64,000 nt of DNA from Sphingorhabdus sp. (GTDB lineage: Bacteria > Pseudomonadota > Alphaproteobacteria > Sphingomonadales > Sphingomonadaceae), in contig JANQNO010000002.1 of assembly GCA_028279555.1 (NCBI GenBank), forward strand, positions 248,001 to 312,000, given 5' to 3'. How positions within the stretch are numbered: the first letter of the stretch is position 1; every line of letters starts with the position of its first letter. The translations under genes and the position numbers were made by a program. A model generated the notes under the pieces. The model had not been told where the DNA came from, ran no database searches, and saw only the letters and a list, made by a program, of their open reading frames with translations. Of the stretch, positions 15,559-23,932 are shown piece by piece.

Positions 15559-17247
15559 GTGGCTGAACCACAAACCGCAGTGCTGAGCCCGTCGAAGCAC
15601 GTTTCTCGCTCGGGAGTCGCCCTTCGACAAGCTCAGGGCTTCGGTGTTCTTTTGGCAGTTTTGTCTGCTGTATGCCTGTTTCGCCCTGCACCAGCGCAGG
15701 CTCAGAATATCGTTATCTCCGACAAGCCCGAGACCATCTCGCTCACTGTTTACCGTGCGCCGAACCGCGGTGAGCAACCGATCAACAAGAACTGGCCGCG
15801 CGGCTATGCGCTGATTACAGAGACCCGCACGGTGACCATTCCGGCGGGCGAAAGCGTGATCCGTTTTGAAGGCGTATCGGAAGGCATGTATCCGGAAAGC
15901 GCCATCGTGACCGGGTTGCCTGAAGGGGTGCGCGAGAAGAACCGCGATGCTCGGTTGCTTTCGCCAGCGGGCCTCGTCGATTCCTATCTGAAACGCGAAG
16001 TCATGCTGAAACGCACCAGCAGGGCGACCGGCGTTTCGACCGAGCAGCGGGCGATCATAACAGCCGGGCCTGGTGGCGGCGTTATTCTGCAAACGGACAA
16101 GGGCTATGAAGCGCTGCGCTGCACCGGACTGCCCGAACGGATGAGCTACGGCCGGGTGCCAAAGGATCTTTCGGCAAAGCCTACACTTTCGATCATTACC
16201 AGCAGCGACCGGGCCACTACCGCGGAGCTTACGCTGACCTATATGTCTGGCGGTTTCGATTGGCAGGCCAACTACTTGGTGCAGATGCGCGATGAGCAGG
16301 TTGGCAATCAGGGCGGCGACACATTGCCGAAGGACAAGGCATCGCTCTTCGCCTGGCTGACGGTTGCCAATGGCGGCAGTCAGAGCTTCCCCAATGCCAA
16401 TACCATGGCGATAGCCGGCGAACCCAATCGTGAGCGCCGGGGCGTGCAGCCGCGCCCGACGGGGCAGGGACTTCGCCTGACCTGCTGGCCGATGCAACGG
16501 ACGCATCAAGTGCCTTTGCGCGGGCCATCGCAATATCCTGACGCGCTTCCGGCACCGCCGCCGCCGATGGCCATGATGGATGCGGCGGCGGAATCGATTG
16601 TCGTAACGGGAACGAGAAGGGGCAGTGCTCGAAAGGAAATGGCCGTCCCCATTGCCGCGATAAAGGCCGAACAGGAGGATCTGGGCGATCTGAAGCTCTA
16701 CCGCGTGCCCGAACGGGTGAATGTGAATGCCAAGGGGCAGAAGCAGGTGGCGATGATCACCCAGCCCGATACGCTGTTCGACCGGCTCTATACCGCCAAT
16801 GTCAATGATCTGTATGATGACGAAAGCAATCCGATGTCGATCCTGCTGCGCGGCGAAAATCGCGAGAAGGAGGGGTTGGGCCTGCCGATGCCATCGGGGC
16901 AGGTGCAGGTCTTCGAAGGCAGCAATTTCGGGCCCTTGCTGGTTGGCGAGAGCACCATGAAAGATCGCGCGATTGGCGATGAGGTGGAGCTTGTAGTTGG
17001 CAACTCCAGCGATGTCCGGATAACGATAACCAATTTGCGCCGTGACAAGCTCCGCGAGTTATGGCTGGTCAAGCTCAGTAATGCGCGCAGCGAGCCCGTT
17101 CGTGCTGAAGTCGAAATTCCCTTTGAATTGAGGCGAAGCGACAGGCGGATCAGGAAAGTTGATGGCGTTCCGACCTGGCGCGGGATTATTCCGGCCAATG
17201 ACGAGATAAGCTTTCAGTATAATGTCCGGCTGGAAAAGGAGCGCTGA
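15559..17247 (+). CDS. Secreted DUF4139 paralogue with repeat-derived N-terminus
   Basis: The 562-residue product is a longer paralogue of the preceding protein (shared LTYMSGGFDWQANYLVQ). The first usable start is GTG 15559. A PEPVEG-type palindrome (15574-15645) lies immediately after it and is translated, giving VLSPSKHVSRSGVALRQAQG. The hydrophobic core LLAVLSAVCLF and an AQAQ cleavage site follow, so the repeat provides the positive n-region of the signal peptide. Near residue 350 an insert rich in Pro/Met/Ala contains SIVVTGTRRGS, resembling the start of TonB-dependent receptor plug regions. The mature function is unknown. Confidence 0.8.
   Translation: MAEPQTAVLSPSKHVSRSGVALRQAQGFGVLLAVLSAVCLFRPAPAQAQNIVISDKPETISLTVYRAPNRGEQPINKNWPRGYALITETRTVTIPAGESVIRFEGVSEGMYPESAIVTGLPEGVREKNRDARLLSPAGLVDSYLKREVMLKRTSRATGVSTEQRAIITAGPGGGVILQTDKGYEALRCTGLPERMSYGRVPKDLSAKPTLSIITSSDRATTAELTLTYMSGGFDWQANYLVQMRDEQVGNQGGDTLPKDKASLFAWLTVANGGSQSFPNANTMAIAGEPNRERRGVQPRPTGQGLRLTCWPMQRTHQVPLRGPSQYPDALPAPPPPMAMMDAAAESIVVTGTRRGSARKEMAVPIAAIKAEQEDLGDLKLYRVPERVNVNAKGQKQVAMITQPDTLFDRLYTANVNDLYDDESNPMSILLRGENREKEGLGLPMPSGQVQVFEGSNFGPLLVGESTMKDRAIGDEVELVVGNSSDVRITITNLRRDKLRELWLVKLSNARSEPVRAEVEIPFELRRSDRRIRKVDGVPTWRGIIPANDEISFQYNVRLEKER
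15574..15645. repeat. PEPVEG-type palindrome at the start of the DUF4139 paralogue
   Basis: The left arm runs ACCGCAGTGCTGAGCC with CGTCGAAGCACG, and the right arm CGCCCTTCGACAAGCTCAGG with GCTTCGGT; they are inverted copies separated by a GC-balanced loop. It falls between the likely GTG start (15559) and the hydrophobic signal core, entirely within coding sequence. Confidence 0.8.
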
Positions 17248-17260
17248 CGCGCGTGCTGGC

Positions 17261-17656
17261 CTATTCGGGTGGAAGCGGCTTGGGCCGGTGATTTTCATCC
17301 AGCGCGACAAAGGTGAATAGCCCTTCTGTCACCTTCACGTCTTCCAGACCGCTATTGCGCGTCGCGATCACCTCGATGCGGATGCCCATCGAGGTGCGCC
17401 CCCGCTTTTCCAGATGTGCATACACCGAGATAACATCGCGCAGCAGGATCGGGGCGATGAATTCCATTGTCTCGATTGCGACCGTCGCGCATGGCCCCTG
17501 TGCGATCCGCGAGGCAAGGGTGCCGCCGGCGATATCCATTTGCGACAAGACCCAGCCGCCGAAAATATGGCCGTTGCTGTTGATGTCGCGCTGCGCCGGG
17601 ACAACGCGCAAAACGGGGTCGTGATAGGGTGGTGAATTGCCGGTATTCTCGCTCAT
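17261..17656 (-). CDS. YciA-type acyl-CoA thioesterase (hotdog fold)
   Basis: The 131-residue protein matches YciA/BFIT acyl-CoA hydrolases: RDINSNGHIFGGWVLSQMDIAGG near residues 23-46 carries the Asn/Asp catalytic-region motif, with VAIETMEFIAPI and GRTSMGIRIEV following. These enzymes hydrolyse acyl-CoA esters to fatty acid and CoA in the cytoplasm. Its start overlaps the stop of the upstream small membrane protein as ATGA (17653-17656), which indicates coupling. It converges with the DUF4139 paralogue. Confidence 0.85.
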   Translation of the reverse strand: MSENTGNSPPYHDPVLRVVPAQRDINSNGHIFGGWVLSQMDIAGGTLASRIAQGPCATVAIETMEFIAPILLRDVISVYAHLEKRGRTSMGIRIEVIATRNSGLEDVKVTEGLFTFVALDENHRPKPLPPE

Positions 17657-17949
17657 CCAGAGGGTTCCTCGTCATCCACCGCGTCTTCGACGGCCTCGTC
17701 ATGCCCCGTACCGCTAGAGAGGAAGACTAGCCCCATCAAGCTGGCCGCGAGCATCAGCGACGCGATAATGGCACCTGCCGTGGCGATATAGAAATGGACC
17801 GAGACAAAACCATTCTGCCAATAGAAGGCGCCGAGCGCCAAAGCCGTGACGATCAGCGTAAAGCCGAACATCCATCGCATCAGCCGCCAATATCTTCCCC
17901 ATGCAAATTTGGCATATTGTGGGTCATCGAGCGGGGAGGGTTTCGCCAT
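17653..17949 (-). CDS. Small two-helix membrane protein
   Basis: The 98-residue protein begins with a family-like MAKPSPLDDPQYAKFAWGRYWRLMRW segment, then has two transmembrane helices (FTLIVTALALGAFYW and FYIATAGAIIASLMLAASLMGLVFL) and an acidic tail. It resembles small conserved sphingomonad membrane proteins of unknown function. Overlap with the thioesterase gene indicates they share a transcript. The role is unknown. Confidence 0.7.
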   Translation of the reverse strand: MAKPSPLDDPQYAKFAWGRYWRLMRWMFGFTLIVTALALGAFYWQNGFVSVHFYIATAGAIIASLMLAASLMGLVFLSSGTGHDEAVEDAVDDEEPSG

Positions 17950-18006
17950 TCCGCTTCCTCTATGCTATATGCCCTGCCAAGAGCAAGCAGCGAAGGAGGA
18001 GATTTC

Positions 18007-18435
18007 ATGACGATAGCCGCGATATTGGAGGCGAACTCTCATCCAATTCACCAGGCGGCAGCGGACGAAAGCGTATCCGATGTCGCGGGCAGGCTTGCCG
18101 AATTTCGCATTGGCGCGCTTCCGGTGACCGATGGCAAGGATGTCGTCGGCATATTTTCCGAACGCGACTTGGTTTACGGTGTCGCCAAATTCGGCTCCGA
18201 GATGCTCGAGAGGAAAGTCCGCGAGGTGATGACATCGCCGGCCATAACGGTGACGGACGATACCGCCGTCTTGTCGGCGCTGTCGCTGATGACAAAGCGC
18301 AGGATACGGCATTTACCGGTCGTCGACGGCGGCGGCCTTGCCGGGTTTGTATCGATCGGCGATCTGGTCAAATACCGGATCGAGAAAATCGAGGCCGAGG
18401 CGAGCGCGATGCGCGACTATATCCAGATGGCCTGA
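18007..18435 (+). CDS. CBS-domain pair protein
   Basis: The 142-residue protein is essentially two CBS motifs. The first runs from about residue 10 to 65 (HQAAADESVSDVAGRLAEFRIGALPVTDG) and the second from about 72 to 130 (EVMTSPAITVTDDTAV, RHLPVVDGGGLAGFVSIGDLV). CBS pairs bind adenosine ligands and regulate enzymes or transporters; stand-alone ones act as energy or redox sensors. The start is set by the strong AAGGAGGAGAT ribosome site immediately before ATG 18007; an upstream open extension lacks any such signal. Confidence 0.9.
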   Translation: MTIAAILEANSHPIHQAAADESVSDVAGRLAEFRIGALPVTDGKDVVGIFSERDLVYGVAKFGSEMLERKVREVMTSPAITVTDDTAVLSALSLMTKRRIRHLPVVDGGGLAGFVSIGDLVKYRIEKIEAEASAMRDYIQMA

Positions 18436-18437
18436 AT

Positions 18438-19274
18438 TCAGCCCGGCGTCTTACCGGTGGGCGGTCTCGGCTCGGTTTCACCCGTGCCAGGCGCGAAGAT
18501 CACTTCGTTACTTTGCGGTTCCGGCTCGGGCTCGGTGGTGATCGGCGGTTCGGTGAATGTGACGTCAGGCGATGATGCCGGCGGTGCCGCGGTAAAGCTG
18601 CTTGCAGGCTGGGGCGTCCCATACCGGGCATGCCAGTTTGCGAGGTCGATCTCATATTGCGCATAGGCATCGTAGAAATCGACAAAGATTCTGTCGATAT
18701 CATTCAGGCCGGTAAAGGCATATTCCTCAAACCCTGCACGCGTTACCGGATCCAGCGCCAGCACGCCGCGCGATTTTTCGAGCGCCTTGTTGCAGAATGC
18801 GGATTTCACCGGCGGCAATGCGAAATAGTTATAGAGCGCGGTTGAGGCCTCATCGCGTGCACGCTGACCAGTCCGCCTGGCACCATGCTTGCTGATATAT
18901 TCGCTGTCCACGGCGCGGTTGATGCGCGCCAGCGTATTTTTGTAGCGCGGCAAGATCTGGTTGTAATTCTGGGCAATCTCGCCCCAGACCGGGCCCCAGC
19001 AATTGAGCGCCGCGACGTTGAGCGCGATTCTGAAATTCCACAGATGCTCGTCGCGCGTCAGGCCGCGATTGGGCGTCATGCGCACACCATCCAAGCCCAG
19101 CGGAGGCACCACAGTGGATGCCGCTGCACCGCCGGGCGGCAAGGGCATGGGCGGCGGAGCGGGTGGTGCGACAACAATGGGCGGAGGCGGCGTCACCGCC
19201 GGCGGAATAGGCTGGCAGGCAGCAGCGGCGAGCACGAAGATTACCCCCGCCAGCTTCTTGTTGTAACTTGCCAT
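18438..19274 (-). CDS. Proline-rich putative lipoprotein
   Basis: The 278-residue product starts with a lipoprotein signal (KKLAGVIFVLAAAAC; lipobox AAAC, Cys20), followed by a long proline-rich spacer (PPPPIVVAPPAPPPMPLPPGG) that could span periplasm or peptidoglycan. A mixed domain (about residues 60-210) holds two cysteines (NCWGP and AFCNKALEK) that might pair. The C-terminal 60 residues are again Pro/Glu-rich. No family is recognised. It is probably anchored at the outer or inner membrane. The gene is tail-to-tail with the CBS gene, 2 bp apart. Confidence 0.65.
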   Translation of the reverse strand: MASYNKKLAGVIFVLAAAACQPIPPAVTPPPPIVVAPPAPPPMPLPPGGAAASTVVPPLGLDGVRMTPNRGLTRDEHLWNFRIALNVAALNCWGPVWGEIAQNYNQILPRYKNTLARINRAVDSEYISKHGARRTGQRARDEASTALYNYFALPPVKSAFCNKALEKSRGVLALDPVTRAGFEEYAFTGLNDIDRIFVDFYDAYAQYEIDLANWHARYGTPQPASSFTAAPPASSPDVTFTEPPITTEPEPEPQSNEVIFAPGTGETEPRPPTGKTPG

Positions 19275-19363
19275 CTGTCCCTCTCCCGGTCTCTTACCTA
19301 ACCCTTTGTCGCTTCAAACAGCATGATGGTTCAAAAATAAAGGCCTGATCGGCGACATCGCGC

Positions 19364-19397
19364 AAAAAAAGGGCCAGCAGTTTCCTGCCAGCCCTTT
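19364..19397 (-). terminator. Rho-independent terminator of the Bax-inhibitor-1 gene
   Basis: On the minus strand, AAAGGGCTGGCAG pairs with CTGCTGGCCCTTT across a GAAA tetraloop, a 13-bp stem with two G-U pairs, followed by a T-run (TTTTTTT). It lies just beyond the stop of the gene at 19424. Confidence 0.85.
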
Positions 19398-19423
19398 CGT
19401 TAATGGAAACTGAAACCGTGTGG

Positions 19424-20170
19424 TTACTCGCTGCTGCCCAGGAAGCTGAGCAGGAACTGGAACATGTTTACGAAACTGATGTAGAGCATAAATCCGCCAA
19501 TTACGGCCATTCGATGTTCGCTAGCGCGGCCTCTGAACATCAAATATTCGCTCTTGATTGCTTGGGTATAAAAAGCGGTCAGGCCAGCAAAGACCAACAC
19601 CCCAACGCTACTTATGACCCAATGTAAAGTAGACGACTCCAGAAAGATGTTGAGTACCATCGCAATTAAGAGGCCGATGACACCCATGAAAAGAAAACTG
19701 AACCATCCGCTCAGATCTTTTTTGGTCGTGTATCCCCATAGACTCAATGCTGAAAATGAGGCGGCAGTTGCAAAAAAGGTGCGAGCAATTGATGCCTGTG
19801 AATAGACCATGAAAAACATGGAAAAACAAAGGCCAATCGAAATGGCATAACCCCAGAAGCAAAGTTGGATCGTTGAGGTCTTCATTCGGTGCATCCCGAA
19901 CCAAAGCGGAACGATAAACGCCAATGGCAGGAGCATGATCATAGTGGAGATGCCGCTCGGCTCTGCCATCAAATTCTGCGCAAACTGTGTCTGCGCGAAA
20001 AGTAGCGCAACGATTCCGGTGAGCAGCACGCCCGAAGCCATATAATTATAGACTTTGAGCATGTGCGAACGCAGGCCCTCATCAAAGACCGCGGTCTCGC
20101 CGGTTTGCGCCGGAGCCGTGCCAAAGCCGGTCCGGGCCTGTGCATTTCGTTGATCAAACTGATCAGCCAT
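19424..20170 (-). CDS. Bax inhibitor-1/YccA (TMBIM) family membrane protein
   Basis: The 248-residue protein has a soluble N-terminus of about 35 residues and then seven hydrophobic helices, including the family segments YNYMASGVLLTGIVALLF near the start, WVISSVGVLVFAGLTAFYTQ and IGGFMLYISFVNMFQFLLSFLG at the end. The last helix ends in the asparagine/aspartate-type motif of this group. Members leak Ca2+ or protons or act as membrane-protein quality factors; the bacterial role is uncertain. ATG 20170 is chosen (GAGGAG upstream). It is less GC-rich than its neighbours. A strong terminator follows it. Confidence 0.85.
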   Translation of the reverse strand: MADQFDQRNAQARTGFGTAPAQTGETAVFDEGLRSHMLKVYNYMASGVLLTGIVALLFAQTQFAQNLMAEPSGISTMIMLLPLAFIVPLWFGMHRMKTSTIQLCFWGYAISIGLCFSMFFMVYSQASIARTFFATAASFSALSLWGYTTKKDLSGWFSFLFMGVIGLLIAMVLNIFLESSTLHWVISSVGVLVFAGLTAFYTQAIKSEYLMFRGRASEHRMAVIGGFMLYISFVNMFQFLLSFLGSSE

Positions 20171-20264
20171 AGCCAAAAAACTCCTCAGAATTGCGGCACC
20201 ATAGCCGCTTGGCCCACAATATCGCGATTCTGCCCGCCAATTTCAAGCAAAACCGGTATGGCCG

Positions 20265-20735
20265 CTATGCGGACATTGCCAATTTTTGGGCGAGCGCCTC
20301 GGTAGCATCGGCGAGTTGCCGCCAGCAGCCCACAAAATCCGCATCGCTGCCATAATAGGGATCAGCCACGGCATGTCCTTCGCTGCCGGGAAGGAAATCG
20401 AGCAGCAGGCTTATCTCCGCCGGGCCATCGCCGCCCATCGCCCGCAAATCGCGCAGATTGGCATGATCCAGCGCGCAGATGAGATCATATTCGAGGAAGT
20501 CGCGGTTTGTTATCTGCCGCGCCCTGAGCTGCGAAATATCGACATTCCCCTGTTCGAGAGCAGCCGCTTGTGCGCGGGTATCGGGCGGTCTGCCAATATG
20601 CCAGTCGCCGGTACCGGCAGAATCGATGGTTAGATCCAGCCCATGGCGTGCGGCGGCTTCATGCATCGCGGCTTCGGCCATAGGTGAACGGCAGATATTG
20701 CCCAGGCAGACAAACAGGACCGAATTCATAGACAT
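20265..20735 (-). CDS. Low-molecular-weight protein tyrosine phosphatase
   Basis: The 156-residue protein has the signature P-loop VCLGNICRSPMAEA (Cys at about residue 10, CLGNICRS), the family GTGDWHIG stretch and the catalytic DPYYG (Asp-Pro-Tyr) near residue 120. It would dephosphorylate phosphotyrosine proteins or small arsenate-like substrates in the cytoplasm. Both ATG 20735 and ATG 20729 are possible; GGAG lies nearer the first. It is unlinked to an obvious kinase gene here. Confidence 0.9.
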   Translation of the reverse strand: MSMNSVLFVCLGNICRSPMAEAAMHEAAARHGLDLTIDSAGTGDWHIGRPPDTRAQAAALEQGNVDISQLRARQITNRDFLEYDLICALDHANLRDLRAMGGDGPAEISLLLDFLPGSEGHAVADPYYGSDADFVGCWRQLADATEALAQKLAMSA

Positions 20736-20822
20736 GCTGCTCCATCTTCGCTTGCGCTTTGTCCGCCGCTTGCCTACCCCAAGCGAGCGAGAGAGCCAAT
20801 AACAAGAAGAGGGAAGAGCTAC

Positions 20823-22241
20823 ATGGCAAGCAATCCAGCGGCGGTGGCGACACAGACCGGTCAGGCATTCGGAAGTTCAGGCTACCGCAGCTATGTGCTC
20901 TTCACGCTCACACTTTCCTATACCCTGAATTTCATTGATCGCATTCTGATCAGCATTCTGTCCGAACCGATCATCCGCGAATTCGGGCTGAGCGATCTTC
21001 AGTTCGGAGCGCTTTCGGGCCTTGGCTTTGCCGTGATGTACACCTTGATGGGCATACCGATTGCGCGATTATCCGAAAAATATCACCGGGTGCGCATCAT
21101 CGCGGCGGGCATTATTCTCTGGTCGGTCATGACCGCGCTTTGCGGCGTGGCTGGCGGCTTCGCTTCGCTTTTGTTGTTCCGGATTGGCGTTGGGATAGGT
21201 GAAGCCTGTCTGACCCCGCCTGCCAATTCGATTATCGCCGATTATTTTCCTCCGCGCAGCCGCGCCCGCGCGCTTGCTATCTATGCCATGGGGGTAACGC
21301 TGGGCAGCGTTCTCGCCGCTGCATTCGGCGGACCAATTCAGGAAATTTTCTCCTGGCGCATGGCCTTTATCATTCTGGGTTTGCCGGGCGTACTGGTTGG
21401 CCTGCTTGTACTATTCACGGTCAAGGAACCGCCGCGTGGCTATTCCGACCCGCCGGGCACGCCAAAGGTGGACGCACGCGGCTTCAAGGAAACGATGCAG
21501 CGGCTGACCGGTAACAGGACATATTGGCTCAATATCACTGCTGCCACACTCGTGGCCTTTGTCGGCTATGGCGTGGCATCCTTCCAGGTATCCTTCTTTG
21601 TCCGCGCCTATGATGTAAAGCTGGCCGAAGTCGCGCTCGCCTTTATCGTTCCGCTCGGTCTTGCTGCGGCTGGCGGCACTTTCCTCGGCGGCTTTTTCAC
21701 CGAGAAGCTCAGCGCAAAGTTTGAAACGGTTCTGGCCTGGCTGCCCGGCTGGGGGCTGATATTATGCGTCCCCTTTTACTGGTTCGGCTTTGGCAATCCG
21801 GATGCGACTACGGCATTCTGGTTGCTGCTTTTCGGTTCGATCTTGCATTATTTCTATCTGGGCGCGCAGTATAATATCTGCCAGGGCGTCGTTGATACGC
21901 GTTCGCGCGCGACGGCGGTCGCGATCCTGCTCTTTGTCGTCAATCTGATTGGCTACGGGCTCGGCCCGCTGGTGGTTGGCTATCTCAGCGACGTCTTCGC
22001 AAGCAGCCACCTGGCGGCTTCGCAATTTGCAAGCGAGTTGACGCTTTCGGACTGCAAGGCCGAGGCGAGCACGCTGGTTGAGAATCTCGGAGCAACCAAG
22101 GCCGCTTTCTGTAATGAAATGAGCGCGGAAGGGCTGCGCGGTGCCCTTAAGATCGTCATTCTGATCTTCGGTCTGGCTGGACTCTTCTATCTCTGGGCCT
22201 CGCGCACGATCAAGGATGATCTGGTTGCAAAGATAAACTGA
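20823..22241 (+). CDS. MFS transporter, spinster-like
   Basis: The 472-residue protein has 12 predicted membrane helices in the major facilitator pattern, with the MFS signature ARLSEKYHRVRIIA between helices 2 and 3 and GEACLTPPANSIIADYFPPRSRARALAIY in the fourth to fifth helix region. This sequence type is common in sphingomonads and groups with Spinster-like permeases; substrates are not known. The ATG follows a GAGGGAAGAG ribosome site. The next gene (acyl-CoA dehydrogenase) is about 100 bp away, with a palindrome between them. Confidence 0.85.
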   Translation: MASNPAAVATQTGQAFGSSGYRSYVLFTLTLSYTLNFIDRILISILSEPIIREFGLSDLQFGALSGLGFAVMYTLMGIPIARLSEKYHRVRIIAAGIILWSVMTALCGVAGGFASLLLFRIGVGIGEACLTPPANSIIADYFPPRSRARALAIYAMGVTLGSVLAAAFGGPIQEIFSWRMAFIILGLPGVLVGLLVLFTVKEPPRGYSDPPGTPKVDARGFKETMQRLTGNRTYWLNITAATLVAFVGYGVASFQVSFFVRAYDVKLAEVALAFIVPLGLAAAGGTFLGGFFTEKLSAKFETVLAWLPGWGLILCVPFYWFGFGNPDATTAFWLLLFGSILHYFYLGAQYNICQGVVDTRSRATAVAILLFVVNLIGYGLGPLVVGYLSDVFASSHLAASQFASELTLSDCKAEASTLVENLGATKAAFCNEMSAEGLRGALKIVILIFGLAGLFYLWASRTIKDDLVAKIN

Positions 22242-22253
22242 TCGCCTCGCCGG

Positions 22254-22271
22254 TTTAATCGTGTGATTAAA
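22254..22271. promoter_or_regulatory. Palindrome TTTAATC-N4-GATTAAA upstream of the acyl-CoA dehydrogenase
   Basis: This perfect 7-bp inverted repeat with a GTGT centre lies 68 bp before the ATG at 22339 and just ahead of TTGACG (22277-22282), which could be a -35 element. The position suits a TetR, MarR or GntR operator for fatty-acid degradation genes. No regulator gene is adjacent, so the cognate factor is unknown. Confidence 0.4.
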
Positions 22272-22338
22272 TTGGCTTGACGCTGGGCTGGCCTGCATGC
22301 AATTCGCAGTCCAGCTGTTTCCAATAGGGAGAACCTCC

Positions 22339-23493
22339 ATGTCGCTGGATACGCTGAGCAGGACCGCCTACAGCGAAGACCATGAGGCCTTTCGCGATAC
22401 CGTTCGCCGTTTTGTCGCCGAAGAGATCGAGCCCAATGCGGGAAAATGGGACGCGGAAAAAATCGTGCCGCGCGATGTCTGGCCCAAGGCGGGCGAGCTT
22501 GGAATGCTGTGCCCGACAGTGCCGGAGGAATATGGCGGGCTGGGCCTCGACTTCGGCTATAATGCGATCATCGACGAGGAATTCGCCTATGGCACCGATG
22601 TCGCCACTGGCTTCTCGCTACAATCGGATATCGTCGCCAACTATATCATCCAGTATGGCAGCGAGGAGCAGAAGAAGCAGTGGTTACCCAAAATGGTCTC
22701 GGGCGAGACGATCACCGCGATTGCGATGACCGAACCGGGAACGGGCAGCGACCTTCAGGGCATGCGCACCACCGCCAAAAAAGATGGCAACCACTATGTC
22801 ATCAATGGCAGCAAAACCTACATCACCAATGGGCAGAATGCCGATCTGGTGCTAGTTTGCGCAAAGACCGATCCCGATGCCGATCCGGCCTGGAAAGGCA
22901 CGTCTATCATTCTGGTCGAGGCTGACCGCGATGGCTTCAAGCGTGGCCGCAACCTCGACAAAGTCGGCCAGGATGCCGCTGATACTTCGGAGCTTTTCTT
23001 CGAAGATGTACGTGTGCCGATGACCAATTGCCTTGGTGAGGAGGGTATGGGTTTCATCTATCTCATGCAGGAATTGCCGCAGGAGCGGCTCGGCATTGCG
23101 GTTTCGGCGCAGGCCGCGGCGCAGCGCGCCTTCGACCAGACGGTGGAGTATTGCCGTGAGCGCAAGGCCTTTGGCAAATCTATCCTCGATTTTCAGAATA
23201 CGCGTTTCGTGCTGGCCGACCTCAAGACCAAATTGCAGGTCGGCTGGGCGCATCTCGACTGGGCGCTGGCAAAGCACATGAAGAAAGAGTTGACGCCCGA
23301 AGAGGCTAGTGGTGCGAAATTATGGCACACGGAACTGCAGGGTGAAGTCGTCGACAAATGCCTGCAGTTGCACGGCGGCGCGGGCTATATGAATGAGTAT
23401 CCGATCGCGAAGCAATGGCGCGGCGCGCGCGTGACGCGCATATTTGGCGGCACCAGCGAGATCATGAAGGAACTGATCGGGCGGTCGCTGTAA
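22339..23493 (+). CDS. Acyl-CoA dehydrogenase
   Basis: The 384-residue flavoprotein carries the family sequences AIAMTEPGTGSDLQGMRTTA near residue 135 and INGSKTYITNGQNADL near residue 160. YMNEYPIAKQWRGARVTRIFGGT ends the protein near the catalytic region. It oxidises acyl-CoA to 2-enoyl-CoA with FAD, passing electrons to ETF. The chain length is not evident; the mid-length features fit short/long-chain acyl-CoA dehydrogenases. An AGGGAGAA site precedes ATG 22339. The thioesterase begins 4 bp after its stop, so these form an operon. Confidence 0.9.
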   Translation: MSLDTLSRTAYSEDHEAFRDTVRRFVAEEIEPNAGKWDAEKIVPRDVWPKAGELGMLCPTVPEEYGGLGLDFGYNAIIDEEFAYGTDVATGFSLQSDIVANYIIQYGSEEQKKQWLPKMVSGETITAIAMTEPGTGSDLQGMRTTAKKDGNHYVINGSKTYITNGQNADLVLVCAKTDPDADPAWKGTSIILVEADRDGFKRGRNLDKVGQDAADTSELFFEDVRVPMTNCLGEEGMGFIYLMQELPQERLGIAVSAQAAAQRAFDQTVEYCRERKAFGKSILDFQNTRFVLADLKTKLQVGWAHLDWALAKHMKKELTPEEASGAKLWHTELQGEVVDKCLQLHGGAGYMNEYPIAKQWRGARVTRIFGGTSEIMKELIGRSL

Positions 23494-23497
23494 GGAG

Positions 23498-23932
23498 ATG
23501 TCGCGTCACGATCCCGCCCGCCTGATTGCCGAGAATTACCCGCATCGCATGGAAGTGCAGACGCGGTTTCAGGATATGGACGTGATGGGTCATCTCAACA
23601 ATGTTGCTTACGCAGCTCTGTTTGAACATGCCCGTGTTCTCTTTAACCGCAGCATGCGCCCCTGGAAAGAGCGTCCGGAAGCCGAACGTTCGGTGCTCGG
23701 CCGCGTCGAGATCGACTATTTGGCCGAAGGCCGCTATCCCCATCCAGTGGAAGTTTGCACAGCCATCGGGCGGATCGGGAATTCAAGCTACACGATAGTA
23801 CAGGCGATGTTCCAAAAGGGCGAGTGCATTGCGCTGTCTGAATCGGTGTCTGTGGTCCGTACCCACGGTGAAGCGAAACCGCTTCGTGCCGAAGTCGTTG
23901 CGGCGCTTAACGCCTCGCTGATCAAGGGCTAA
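23498..23932 (+). CDS. 4HBT-family acyl-CoA thioesterase
   Basis: The 144-residue hotdog protein has the 4-hydroxybenzoyl-CoA thioesterase-type motif RFQDMDVMGHLNNVAYAALFEHAR (residues 24-47), in which the Asp-Met-Asp-x-x-x-H core holds the catalytic aspartate, then RVEIDYLAEGRYPHPVEV. It would hydrolyse an acyl-CoA. It has the ribosome site AAGGAG only a few bases after the dehydrogenase stop and is almost certainly cotranscribed with it. Confidence 0.85.
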   Translation: MSRHDPARLIAENYPHRMEVQTRFQDMDVMGHLNNVAYAALFEHARVLFNRSMRPWKERPEAERSVLGRVEIDYLAEGRYPHPVEVCTAIGRIGNSSYTIVQAMFQKGECIALSESVSVVRTHGEAKPLRAEVVAALNASLIKG

